Part shown: positions 52,921 through 63,966 of the stretch, one piece after another
How the letters are laid out: the number at the start of each line of letters is the position of its first letter
Numbering within the stretch: position 1 is the first letter of the stretch
Assembly: GCF_905171775.1 (NCBI RefSeq)
Contig: NC_053489.1
Coordinates: forward strand, 251,721,008 to 251,785,007
Length of the DNA: 64,000 bases
DNA from: Rana temporaria
Taxonomy: Eukaryota; Chordata; Amphibia; Anura; Ranidae
Reading direction: 5' to 3'
Made by a program: the position numbers and the translations under genes
The notes under the pieces: model-generated
The model's input: only the letters and a program-made list of their open reading frames with translations
Told to the model about the DNA's origin: nothing
Databases searched by the model: none

Positions 52921-52934
52921 TCAGCAGGTGGCAG
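52921..52934 (+). promoter_or_regulatory. CTCF-like motif downstream of V segment 3
   Basis: TCAGCAGGTGGCAG, 13 of 14 positions of the CTCF core, begins 22 bp after the nonamer on the + strand. It is kept although the RSS itself is split. Confidence 0.6.
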
Positions 52935-53126
52935 TAGACATATCTAAAGATAAATCCTAGACCTAGATACAGTAAAACCTTGGTTTGAGAGTAACTTGGT
53001 TTGAGAGCATTTTGCAAGACAAGCAACATTTTTTAAAAGATTTTGACTTGATGTACAAGCGATGTCTTGATATAAGAGTAGCGTCATGTCACAACTGAGT
53101 ATAAAATAGAAGAGAAGCACCTCTAA

Positions 53127-53537
53127 TGCCGTGTACACACGATCGGTTTGTCTGATGAAAACGATCTGATGGACCGTTTTCATCAGACAAACCGATCGTG
53201 TGTGGGCCCCATCAGTTTTTTATCCATCGGTTAAAAAAACAGGAACTTGTTTTAAAATTATCTGATGGTTGAAAAAACGATAGAAAAAAACGATCGTCTG
53301 TGGGCACGTCCATCGGTTAAAAATCCACGCATGCTCAGAATCAAGTCGACGCATGCTTGGAAGCATTGAACTTCATTTTTCTCAGCACGTCGTTGTGTTT
53401 TATGTCACCGCGTTCTGACAGAATCGTTTTTTTAACCGATGGTGTGTAGGCACAACTGATGAAAGCTTCATCGGATATCTGATGTAAAAATCCATCAGTC
53501 CGTTTTCATCGGATGAACCGATCTTGTGTACAGGGCA
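53127..53537. mobile_element. Harbinger-like MITE, 411 bp
   Basis: The ends TGCCGTGTACACACGATCGG and GATCTTGTGTACAGGGCA are flanked by TAA (53124-53126, 53538-53540). The opposite inverted arm near 54955-54967 reads CCTCTAAGTG on the minus strand with no MITE, giving the empty site. Confidence 0.88.
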
Positions 53538-53540
53538 TAA

Positions 53541-54985
53541 GTGCAGCAATATGGTTACATTTAATGAAGGTACAACATTTAGCAACTCACATGGTTGATA
53601 AATAAAAAAGGCACATCTAAGTATGCAGGGATCCGGGGTAAAGCTGTCCACATAGACCGGACCTCCGGACCACCATTGATGTCGTCCCTTCCACGCTGCG
53701 CTCCACGAGCGGTTCAAGCCTCACTGTTAGATCGCTCTACTGCAGGGTAGTCTTCCCAGTCACGATTGCAGACTGACAGCAATCGATCCCAGACAGTGAA
53801 ACTAGGACCTTTCACTTCTAAAGCACGTACTGTGTCATGCGGAGTCCCCCAAGGCTCACCCCTATCGCCCGTACTATTCAACATTTATCTACGCCCACTC
53901 CGCAAAATTATCAGTAACCAGGACCTATTTTATCATTCCTACGCTGACGACATGCAACTTTACTTTTGTATAAGTAACAAAAAGGACCAATACCTCAGAC
54001 TTGAAAAATGCCTCACTTTGATAGACAACTGGACGACAGAGAGTCACCTCAAACTTAATGGATCAAAAACAGAACTCCTTCTGCTTCACGCAAACCGAAA
54101 GAGATGTGCTAGGACAACTTGGACGCCCCCCGCCCATCTTAGGACAAACCATTGCCCCCAGCACCAAAATCAAAAGCCTCTGAGTCACTTTTGATTCCGA
54201 CATGACAATGGAGGCACAAATAGGATCAGTAGTCAGCGGAACTCACCATCTTCTGCGTAAACTACGAAGACTTCTTCCCTTCATCCCGAAAGAAGACACA
54301 GCAGTAGTGGTGGGAACCATAATCAACTCCAGACTCAGCTATGCAAACTCCCTTTACCTCGGACTCCCAAAATACCAAATTGCTCATTTGCAGGTCGTCC
54401 AGAACACAGCGGCACAAAAAAAAACTGGGAATCAATCACTCCCTCCACTGGCTGGGCGTAAAGGATCGAATCTCTTTTAAAGCCCTGTGCCTGACGCACA
54501 AATGTGTACAAGGAATTGCCTCACAATATCTATGTGATAAAATAAAATACCAAAACCCCAATCGCGTTCTGCATTCAACTAACCAAAATCGACTACAAAT
54601 TCCCAAGGCCAAGGAGAACGAAGATTTGCAGTCCAAGGACCTTGACTATGGAACGCGTTACCAACTAATGTCTGAATGGAAGTGAATCACCTGGCCTTCA
54701 GAAAAAAAGACTCACCTATTCTGAAGGCTAAATAGAAGGAAATGGATACAAAGCGCCTTGAGGCGATTCAGTTCGCATTTGTAGCGCTATACAAGTTATT
54801 CACTCACTGATAACGATGAGAGTCGGCGGTGAGACGGACAGTCTATTTGGATCACTTTACCCCAGATGCCTGCATACTTAGATGTGCCTCTTTAATCATC
54901 AACCATGTGAGTTGCTAAATGTTGTACCCTCATTAAATGTAACCATATTGCTACACTTAGAGGCGCCTCTCTTCTCTTTTATAAT
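53541..54985. repeat. Inverted arms flanking an L2 fragment
   Basis: The left arm (about 53080-53126 plus 53541-53650) is the imperfect reverse complement of about 54840-54985. Matching words include TTTAGCAACTCACATGGTTG and its complement near 54900. The whole can fold into a long stem with the L2 fragment in the loop. Confidence 0.75.
53766..54805 (+). pseudogene. L2-clade LINE, strongly 5'-truncated and frameshifted
   Basis: Encodes CGVPQGSPLSPVLFNIYLRP and HSYADD (YADD at 53940-53951), then in other frames RRLLPFIPKED, LYLGLPKYQI and the C-terminal part with ALCLTHKC. At least three indels or stops separate the pieces (around 54180-54200, 54420, 54640). It is clearly related to the copy at 16668 but diverged. 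It ends near GCGCTATACAAGTTATTCAC without a clean tail. Confidence 0.85.
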
Positions 54986-55084
54986 CTACTAGCTGAATAC
55001 CCGGTGTTGCCCGGTCTTCCTATCTTAACCTTTTGGGGAGGAAAATCATAGTAATATAAATATACCCATCTTTTATATAAGGGT

Positions 55085-55560
55085 GTAGGTAAGGGTTAAT
55101 TTAACTGTCATATATTTTTATTTGGCATATAAGTAATATGTGTACCAGGTATTATTGAAATATCTCCAGGCGTACAGAAGTTATGTGGGAACATACATTT
55201 CCCATTGATTTGCATGGGACTTTAAACAAAAACCCCGACCCTCACAAATGGGGGTAGTTACGGGATAAATTAACTATCCTATAGTTTAAGTGGACATATA
55301 AGTAACATGTGACCAAGTGTTATCGAAATATCTACAGCCGTTTGGAAGTTATGAAGTAACATGTATTTCCCATAGAGTTGAATGGGACTTTAAAGAATAA
55401 CCCCGACCATGGCAAATGGGGGTGGGTAAGGGTTAAACCACCTATCCTATGTTTGTTGCTGACATATAAGTAACATGTGTGCCAAGTTTCATGTTAATAT
55501 CTTTAGCCGTTTGGACGTGATGCTGGAACATACATACACACGTTGAGTTTTATATATATA
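55085..55560. repeat. Three tandem copies of a block of about 170 bp
   Basis: Each copy has GACATATAAGTAACATGTG-like, TTATCGAAATATCT-like and CCGTTTGGAAGTTATG-like segments, ending in a TTTTATATATATAGATAG terminus. It is non-coding. Confidence 0.7.
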
Positions 55561-55825
55561 GATAGCTTCTGCTGGATTTTGCTTCTAATCTCCTTGGGGA
55601 GGTTGCCATTTGTGGATGGACATTTTATGGTTATACAACCTATCACATTGCTATAATCTTTTTATATGGACTATAAACCGAAGGACTTATGAATAAATGG
55701 GTGTGGAACGAATCATTTGAGTATCCATTACTTCTTATGGGAAAAATTACTTTGATATTCAAGTGCTTTGGATTACAAGCATGTTTCCGGAAAGAATTAT
55801 GCTCGCAATCCAAGGTTTTACTGTA

Positions 55826-56048
55826 TATAAAAGCACTCCTCAAAACATATTCCTATATTCCTCCCAACAGGTAAGAATGTACTATACTCCCTTCTTTATA
55901 AGAAAGGACAATAATATAGCAACCACTGTTTGTAAAAATACCCTGAGACTTATAAACACAAGATTTTTTATTGAATAAATGTATGTCTCAGTGCTATGGT
56001 ACAATGCACAGACAAGCAGTATACCCAGCTTATATAACCATTAAAAAC
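55826..56048. other. No gene recognised
   Basis: AT-rich sequence between the mariner-type element and the truncated LTR. Small frames only. Confidence 0.35.
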
Positions 56049-56405
56049 ATCCATCTTCAGGGTGCGCGCATCCATGGACCCCACCGGCGTGGCCCACCTG
56101 GCCAAAATTGCAGACTACTTGGAACCTCATCCGGAGGTACAAGGGGACCCCAGTGACTTGCTGGGTTCCCGGTTCTGTTGAAAGAATCCCAGGCTGGGTG
56201 CTGTACGATTGGGGAGTCGGTTTGAGGACCCGGAGGCAGGTCGTCCAACAGAGCCTGAACAAACCAATTGGGGATCTGGTGATCAGAGTACTGACAGGTA
56301 TGTTGCTGTCATCTGGTGACCAATGCAGAAATCTACTGGGAGGATTCTCTCCATTTATCCACCTAGCTCAGTTATTTTAATTGGCCTGTGGCAGAGGCCC
56401 TAGAG

Positions 56406-59400
56406 CAGGGGTGCCCAACCAGTGGCCCGCGGAGCCCTCTGATGTGGCCCGCGACCTCCTGCCCTGGGATGGAGGGTTGGCAAGCCCAGATTCCAGGTTG
56501 TTAAAGATTGATTGCTTTGCCCTTGGATGGCAATCAACATCCTTGAAAACAATAGTGCCACATCCTGAGTTAATTGGGATTTGTGGAAAAAAGAAAATGG
56601 ACTTTGTATGCACTTTTTATAAAAATACAAAATTGTTTAATAATAGAAAATCACAAGACAAAATATTAACATATCAATGAATACATAATATTAAATGAAT
56701 ACATAATGTTAAAACATGTTATGGGATATATAGAACCAGATAAATGGACCATATGAAGTGATTCGTGTTATTGTTGATCACTGGGGAACTTCAGTTCACA
56801 CTTGGTCCACACCTTCAATCCTTGACATGTAGGGAGTTCCACGATTAGCTCGACTAGTTTTGCGGGACTTATCCGCTTCCTCGGGAGCTTTGGAACTAGA
56901 GTATAGAGAGTATATGTATCAAAACAATGACATAAAGTAATATGAGGAACCGAAACCAGACCTTAGATCAGTCTGGTATAGGAATTCATATAGAATATAC
57001 TCACCACTTGGATGGTATTTATTAAATGGAATGCTGCAGCTCAAAAAAGCGCTGCCTAGAATAGGAGCCTCCTCCTGACCAGACCCGGCCGGGTCAGACA
57101 GGACTACAAACCGCTCACCAGCAGAAACCAAGGGGGGCCGTATTTGGGCTGTTCCGCAAGCTAGGGGGTACCACTGGTAACTGAAAAAATAATAAAAATG
57201 GGTATGGGCATACTAGCCTGATCAAAATTTTAGAAATAGCCTAAAATTTGCATATCCATACATGGGCAAGCGAATAGAGAATGAAGAAGAAGAAAGAAAA
57301 AGATTTACATAATATGTAATAGAAGGGTATTATTATAAGGTTGGAGCATAAAACACTGTTAATTGGACAGCATTTTTGTATACGGGGTTGTTACATATAA
57401 GACACCATAGTGAAACTGAATGCTGGAGTGCCTAACCAGTCTATAGCTGAGTAGAAACATATATTTAATTTTAGGCAGAGTAAATGTTTGAGAAGCTGGA
57501 AATTATATCATATGTAATCTCAAATGATAATGGCCACATAACAAGAGCAAAGAAAATTTTAAGGAATATAAATAAGTCAGGTGGACTTATTGGGTGAAAG
57601 TTTTAAAGACAGGTGCTTACAGCATTAGATTGTCAATTTTAAAGTTTGTGTGGAAAAAGCAAGTGTTACCTGGTTTTGGTAGCTATACAATCAATCTTGC
57701 TGCAAAAGCTTTAAATAGAAGAGACATTTGTGCTGCAGCATTGCTGTTTAAAAAAAATCTAAATGATGGCCAAAGAAAAAAGGAGAAGAAGAAAGTGCTT
57801 AGCGATCTAGCCAAGACACATACCAGAGTATCCAGCATATTAGAAAGGATTTTAGTAAAGAGGATATCGCTTACCGCTATGGAGCGCTGAATCAGGGCAA
57901 ATGATCGCACCGCTGTGTTTAGTGTGGCTCGCTCCACACTGACTGAGAAGTGTGTGCTGCCCGACTTGATATAGTACCCCGCACGCAGCACGCCAGACAG
58001 CGTCTGACGTCACGCGAGCCGGCCAGGAAGTCCACCGCTCATGCGCTGTGTGGCGCCAGCGCTTCTGGGAAATGTAGGAATTCCCAGCGCGCTGTAGAGC
58101 GGGTTGGACTGAGGACTACTGAGGATGGAATAACGGTCCTGATTGCCACTGCAGGGGGGATGCCACCCAATTCCTCACTAGGAGGAGAAGGTGATACCCC
58201 CCATACAATGGCTCGGGTGGCCACTAGATTGCGGAAAAACAGAACCCACGGCCCAAAGATCTCTGCTGATGAGCGGCTAGCAAAGTGAGGCTCCCCCTAG
58301 GGATGCGCAGCCGGCATAGCATTCCTGCAAAAAAAATAGGAAATATATGTTTAGTGTATGTTTAGTTAAATGGCTTAGCCACAACATAACCATAATAAAG
58401 AGTATATGGAACAAAGTAGCAAATATTACAGTACAATATAATGATATTGATTTTGTAGTGTGATATAATGCAGATAATATAACCACACTACTTTAGCCGA
58501 GGAGAATGTGGTGAACACGCAACACTTCTGCTCAGAGTTATAACATTGTATGTATATACATATATATGTAAAAAGACATTCCTCCTATTCTATTGGTAAG
58601 TACAACAAACCCATGAGCACCTCAAACGATATGCCCTTGATAACAAGGAAACATTGTTTTACAACATTTAATTGATTACATAGATCATTGATGCATTAAG
58701 CATTAATATAGTTGACAACCATTGACCACCGTAAAATTATTTCAGGATTACCCTGTTACAGATCTGGATATATGGATGAAGTGAGTATACATCCTGATAT
58801 ATCCAGCAAGGATAATAGAAATTGGCAAATAGTATAATAATCTACTTGCTGAAAAAACTGCCATATTGCAATATTCTATGATGGGGGGAACCATACATGC
58901 GCACATGCACTGGCTGGGACCCGCCTAGCACGCGCCCATGCATGAAGCCATCCATCACAGAAAAGATTTGTATGAATAGATTTCATTGATACCTGGGGGA
59001 ATTGTCACCCCCAACCGTTCGATCCAGAAAGTCTCCTTCTGGAGTATGCGCTGATTCCAATTACCCCCTCTGGGGTCTTCAGGTATCACCTCAAGAACAA
59101 TAAATTTGACTTGAGATACGTCAAATTTATGGTATAGACCTAGGTGTCTACTCACTGGTGTGATCATCTTTCCGAATTGTAAAGTTGCCGACCCGCCACC
59201 CCAGAACATCAGTGTTGTGAATAAAGCCGATGGTAGAGGAAGCAAGTGGCTGCAGAGCAGAGCCGCATAAGCCAATGTTTCCTGAATAACACCGGCTCCT
59301 GTAATAGGTGGAGTGATACTAAATGTGCTCTGCCTGGGACAGCAACAGCTGGCGATACCTGAATGGAAAACTTATCAATGGTAAGTTTATTACTAAAATC

Positions 59401-59981
59401 AGTGTATATATGGAAATATCTGTTCTGCAGTGGTAACCGAGCTGCTTTCAAACTGATCCGCAGGTGCATCTGTGGGTTACTTGCACTGAGCCATAGACTT
59501 TTGGTTTTACCTGCGGGTTGGGGCAGTTTCAGAAAGTGCACCACACCTGCAGGCAATAATAGAATTCTATGGCAAACTGCAGCTAACTCACAGGAAAACC
59601 ACAAGTGCACTGCGCTACACCTGTAGCATGGGTAATCCACAGACCATAAGTGTAAAAGCAGCCTTGGGCACCTTTCACGTGATCGGTCCGACCCAATTGA
59701 CCCCCCATTCACCTCTATGAAGCGGTAGATGTAAACAGACTTGTGTCCGTTTACACCCATCTACCTCCAATCCGATCTGCTAAAAAAACAGAAGTGGAAT
59801 CATCCCCTTCCATCTGATCAGATCAGAGGGCCCATAGAGTAGAGTGGGCTGTGTCTGTGTCCACTCTGTATATGCAAAGTGGACACGGACCTGTCATCCA
59901 CCCACTCCGCTCATTGTGGCCCACGACTGGTTACTAAGTCGCTTGAGTGGCCCTTGCTCTTCAAAAGGTTGGGCACCCCTG
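56406..59981. mobile_element. hAT-type element, 3576 bp, with 8-bp target duplication
   Basis: The ends CAGGGGTGCCCAACC and GGTTGGGCACCCCTG are perfect inverted repeats, flanked by CCCTAGAG (56398-56405, 59982-59989). Inside I find a Penelope-like fragment on the minus strand but no hAT transposase, so the element is non-autonomous and has gained foreign DNA. A 98-codon frame at 57594-57890 has no recognisable features. Confidence 0.9.
58955..59200 (-). pseudogene. Penelope-like GIY-YIG endonuclease, C-terminal fragment
   Basis: The minus strand encodes ATLQFGKMITPVSRHLG, PEDPRGGNWNQRILQKE and TFWIERLGVTIPPGINE, the C-terminal half of the GIY-YIG domain of Penelope-like elements (the RGG...E.fWI..L....P.GlNE pattern), ending in a stop near 58955. 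The presumed 3' region follows toward lower coordinates to about 56750, with a GGAAGCGGATAAGTCCCGC motif on the minus strand near 56870. The catalytic N-terminal half is missing. Confidence 0.8.
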
Positions 59982-60372
59982 CCCTAGAGCCAGACCTGTT
60001 CCTCCCAGAAATCCTAAGTGACATCTCGGCTGCCAGGCTTGTAAAAAAGGGTCTGTCCGGGGGCACTTTACCCACTCAGTTGGAGTGGCGATGAGTTACA
60101 AATTGGTACTATACAGAGCAGTACTGACTGCTCCATTTAATTTCCAGGCCTGATACTGCACGGTTCTTTCTCTCTCTCTTCATCAACCTCATCCTTCCCA
60201 ATTTATGTTGATGTTGGCCTGGAAAATAAAGCATTGGAAAAAAAACCTTTATTCACTGTCTGGACCTTCGCTCACTGTTTGTCTTTGCCACTGCACCCCT
60301 GGGCCATATGAAGGTAACTTAATATGCTGATCCCAAAAACAAACCAGCGGCAACTGCGGGGGTAGCGCTACA

Positions 60373-60813
60373 TATATACTACACTGTTATTGTAGGAATA
60401 GGATGCATTTTCTATGCTGTCTATTCTCTCTTTCAGGTGTTTCTGCACCCATTACGTCTTCCTTGGCTGAGGAAAGACAGTGACCTCCTCCTGTATAATA
60501 ATGCTAATATTTTCTATTTTTCAGGTGTATATAGTAGATAGATAGTTAGGTGATGAGTCTGCTGTTACTGTGTTTCTCCCCTGTTGTTAGGTGGTATGCA
60601 ACACGTAAAATTGTAAATATTGTCTTTTATTTATCTGCCCTTGTGTGAACTGCCACTTGCCTATGTACATATACAATGTATACCTACTTCATGTGGTACG
60701 CCACAGGTACTGTTATCTTATTTATCCCTCCCAATTACCCTACCTATCCCAGTTTTTGCCAGGGCATTCACTCTCAGGTTTGAGAGTTCCATTTTTTTTC
60801 TTTGCAAACTCTG
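60373..60813. other. No gene recognised
   Basis: Contains two TTTCAGGTGT-like stretches resembling V exon acceptors, but no V sequence follows either. Confidence 0.35.
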
Positions 60814-61330
60814 ATGCCCTGTACACATGATCGGATATCTGATGGAATCTAATTCGATGGATTTTTTCGTCGGCTATCCGATGAAGCTGACTTTCATTAG
60901 TCTTGCCTACACACCATCAGTCAAAAATCTGACCGTGTCCAACGCGGTGACGTAAAACACTACGACGTGCTGAGAAAAATGAAGTTTCCGAGCATGGGTG
61001 GACTGTTTGTCCACATATATGTTATTAATACTATTTTGTATATTTTGATTATATTTTGATTATATTTGTTTTTCTAAAATTCTTTTTTCCTCTGCGTAGC
61101 CTACTTAACAAGGTTTTTGAAGAAGTGTGTCTACACGTGAAACATGTCAAGCCCTCACTTTTCCCAATCGAATACACAATACTGCAAATGTTGAACCACA
61201 CTTCCAGGATATCTTTACTATTATGGAACAAATGCAATAATTTCCCTGGAAGTCATATCAGTATGGTTTCTCCACTAGCTAATGCAATGTTTTTTGATTC
61301 TGTTTGGATGTTTGTATAAGAACTGTGTTA
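60814..61330. repeat. Truncated Harbinger-like MITE joined to a possible Penelope-like 3' fragment
   Basis: TGCCCTGTACACATGATCGG at 60814 begins a MITE of the 31369/53127 family that stops near 61002. What follows has TTGAAGAAGTGTGTCTACAC and CGTGAAACATGTC, in the style of the Penelope-like 3' segments in this window. Confidence 0.45.
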
Positions 61331-61884
61331 TGCAAAGGATTTTTAGAATTTAACTTTATGTAAATGACTCTAATACATTTTAATATTTTTCTATAAAATA
61401 TAGTCCGTTACTGTGCCTACAAAGTCCTAAAATAGCCCCTCTATTTTTTTTCTTTTCTACAAACCTATACAGAAGTGTTATCTGGCTGGAGGCCATCCAC
61501 TGTATAGCTGCCTACCTTTAGAAGTTGCAGAGTCTGACAATTAGCTCAAGGGTGTACTGGCCCTAACCCTCTCTCCCCCAGTTCTTGTTAAGAGACAATA
61601 AATCTCTTTGTTCGCATTCAAAAAGTGACTGGCGCCCAGCATTTCTTCTTGCATCTCACCCACCATGCCTAGTAGTAACCCACTCTACAAAGAAGGATGT
61701 CAGCTCTCCCTGACTCTGCAGGTCACCATTAGGCCTCTAGGGGTCAGGGCCCTTGCTACATTGAGTTGAAAGAGTTATCTAACATAAAATTGCAGGAGGT
61801 CACAATGTACGAGGAATGGAAAGATCAGATCCAGAGGAAACCCTAAGATTACATGACATCCGACGCAGAGACATGTTTGTTATT
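61331..61884. other. Possible LTR fragment, no gene
   Basis: AATAAATCTC near 61597 and an end resembling CTTGCTACA near 61755 suggest part of an LTR, but no start was found. No coding frame. Confidence 0.25.
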
Positions 61885-61890
61885 TAAAAA

Positions 61891-61957
<67 letters not shown>
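61885..61957. repeat. Poly(A) followed by (AT)n microsatellite
   Basis: About 14 A bases and then some 30 AT dinucleotides directly before the LTR at 61958. Confidence 0.95.
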
Positions 61958-61961
<4 letters not shown>

Positions 61962-63789
61962 GCAGGGAGTAAACTATCTTACCTGCAGTATCAGAAGACA
62001 CTCTGCAAACACTGTTTCCCTCTAGTGCCAGCTATGACGCTGTGTCATCATATCCTGTTAGCAGAGTGATTACCACCAAGGAGCAAAGCATACAGGGAAT
62101 TGTAGTCCCAGGACTCAAGTTTCACATTCAGATAGAACTGTATGAAACTACAAGAGCCAGCATGCTCTGGAGAAAAGGAACCAAAGACACCATTTTGTTT
62201 GCCTGAGGGAATTCAGTCACAATGAGGCAGGGGAAGAGACTGGACTCAAGGTAGAAGTGTTGCCTCCCGGGTCAGTCCACAGTTCATTTACAAGCTCAAC
62301 AGCCAGTTGGGGACATCCAGCCTGTGAAAAGGGGACCCCAGGTTAGGGTGACCAGACATCCCTGGTTTCAGGGGACAGTCCCCAGATTGAGGACACTGTC
62401 CCTAGACAAAGTCTGTCCACAGTTTTGTCCCCGGATTGGATTTGAACAGGGGCTGGGACAATTTCAAAGACAGTCAGTGCAGAATTAAAAAAAAAAATCG
62501 AAATTACACACCCCTGCTCCGCCGTGCCTAGTAGCTTAGGGGGTGTATTTTTCTCCATTATCTGTGCCCCTTTCTGATGATCATGTGCTGGTCAGAATAG
62601 AGTGAATATTTCTTCAGTTTCAGGTGCATGCCCATTCATGGCCACTCACATGTTCTTCTGCCTTGGCTCGCGTCTCGGCCAGCCACCTGCCTGTTTATCT
62701 CCTTGCCTTGCCTGGCGGAGTGATCTTCCTCCGCTCCCCACCCAGTAGTAGCTGGGGCCCGGAGAGTGAGACTTGACAGGCTGTGAGGGGGCAGTGGCGG
62801 GCAGAGAGTCCCTGATTGCCGCCATTACTAGTAAAAAAAAAAATATGTCCCCTGATTTCATTTTAAAAATCTGGCTACCTTACCCCAGGTGCATATCAGG
62901 CACACCTGCACTGACAGTTGGGTCACCAGAAGAGCCTGTCTGTTTCCAGGACGTTTGTGAGAGTGCATTTGCCCATTTGCAGGAAACAAGGACACTGCAC
63001 ACAGAGTTGTTTCACTTTGCCCATCCAGCTTTATGAACACTTTATACAGACATCATTGCTCTTGGTTACCTTGCTGACACCTGTAGTGCCGCAGGACACA
63101 AGGCCATTCAGATACAGAGGCACTGTATACAGACACCATTGTCCTTTCACCTTGCCAAAGAAGATGCTGCATTCTGTACTTGATAATCTGGGTCAGTTAT
63201 GTTGTTTGGCCTTACTATTCAGGAGTTTAAGTGCACCAATCAGAGTGGCTAGCTAAAGATACAAAACATCATGCTTCATCAAAGGGACTGAAGTTACTGG
63301 TGCCATACAGGCACTCTCACACATGTCCAGGGCTCTGTATATGTAGTGGGTGTGTGGGACAGTTTATCTGGGAAGCTAGTTTTGAGTACGTTTGTTGTTG
63401 GGCCTATGGTGTCAGGAGACAGAAGGGAGAGGCCTTAAGAAAGGGTCATTCTTCTGCTCTTCTCCTGCCTTAATTTATAGAGCCAATTTATACAGAGGTA
63501 ACCAATCTGCTACAGGATTGTAAGTGTTTGCCTCTGCTCTTGGGGTTATTCTCAGGTTGGGAATCTCCTGATAGCAGCCTGAATACAGTATTGAGCTATA
63601 TTGATCTGGGTTTTAGTTATTATTGTTCAACTAAGTCACTTGACATATGCGCATTGTTACTGTTCATTACTTTTCCACAGAAAACCCTACAGTAAAGACA
63701 ATTTCTGTGTTTTATCATAACATGTGTGTTTCTCATTGGTCCTTGCACTTACACTATTGCTAAGCGGCTCCTGAGGGAGAAGCGCTACA
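61958..63789 (+). repeat. Probable solo LTR related to the tRNA-Pro family
   Basis: The ends TGTAGCAGGGAG and GAAGCGCTACA resemble the LTRs at 22480 and 28008, and the end block AAGCGGCTCCTGAGGGAG is shared with them. TATA flanks both sides (61954-61957, 63790-63793), although the left flank is an AT run, so the duplication could be coincidental. A hAT-like MITE is nested at 62343-62881. Confidence 0.55.
62343..62881. mobile_element. hAT-like MITE, 539 bp
   Basis: The ends TTAGGGTGACCAGA and TCTGGCTACCTT are imperfect inverted repeats flanked by perfect 8-bp duplications ACCCCAGG (62335-62342, 62882-62889). Confidence 0.8.
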
Positions 63790-63966
63790 TATACTTTGCA
63801 ATCACTTTTAGGGTCTCTTTAATAAAGCTGTGAATGTGACTTTCACCAAACAAACTCTGGTAGAGAATCAATCACTGTTATTTAGAGCAAATTGATCTGG
63901 AAGGTTCTCCTGCAGAGAATGGTTTCTGAATGTTGGATTCACTGTTATATAAATATGCTCCTTAAT

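Larger units (their letters stand above)
52970..55823. mobile_element. Tc1/mariner-superfamily element (pogo/Tigger-like), 2.85 kb, with nested DNA
   Basis: The ends CAGTAAAACCTTGGTTTGAG and AATCCAAGGTTTTACTG are inverted and flanked by TA (52968-52969, 55824-55825). Inside are a Harbinger-like MITE, a pair of inverted arms around an L2 fragment, and a repeat of about 170 bp in three copies (55085-55560). No transposase is recognisable. Confidence 0.7.
56049..60372 (+). repeat. 5'-truncated LTR of the tRNA-Pro family, split by a hAT element
   Basis: Starts in the CTTCAGGGTGCGCGCATCC block that lies at 22799 in the 5' LTR of copy 1, and ends GGTAGCGCTACA, with AATAAAG near 60225. The 3.6-kb element at 56406-59981 is inserted inside. 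No internal region follows. Confidence 0.75.

Noticed and set aside
57594..57890. 98-codon basic frame inside the 3.6-kb hAT element
   Set aside because: No transposase motif and no recognisable family; too little to call a gene.
60430..60540. TTTCAGGTGT stretches like V exon acceptors, possible fourth V segment
   Set aside because: No framework residues, octamer or RSS follow in any frame.
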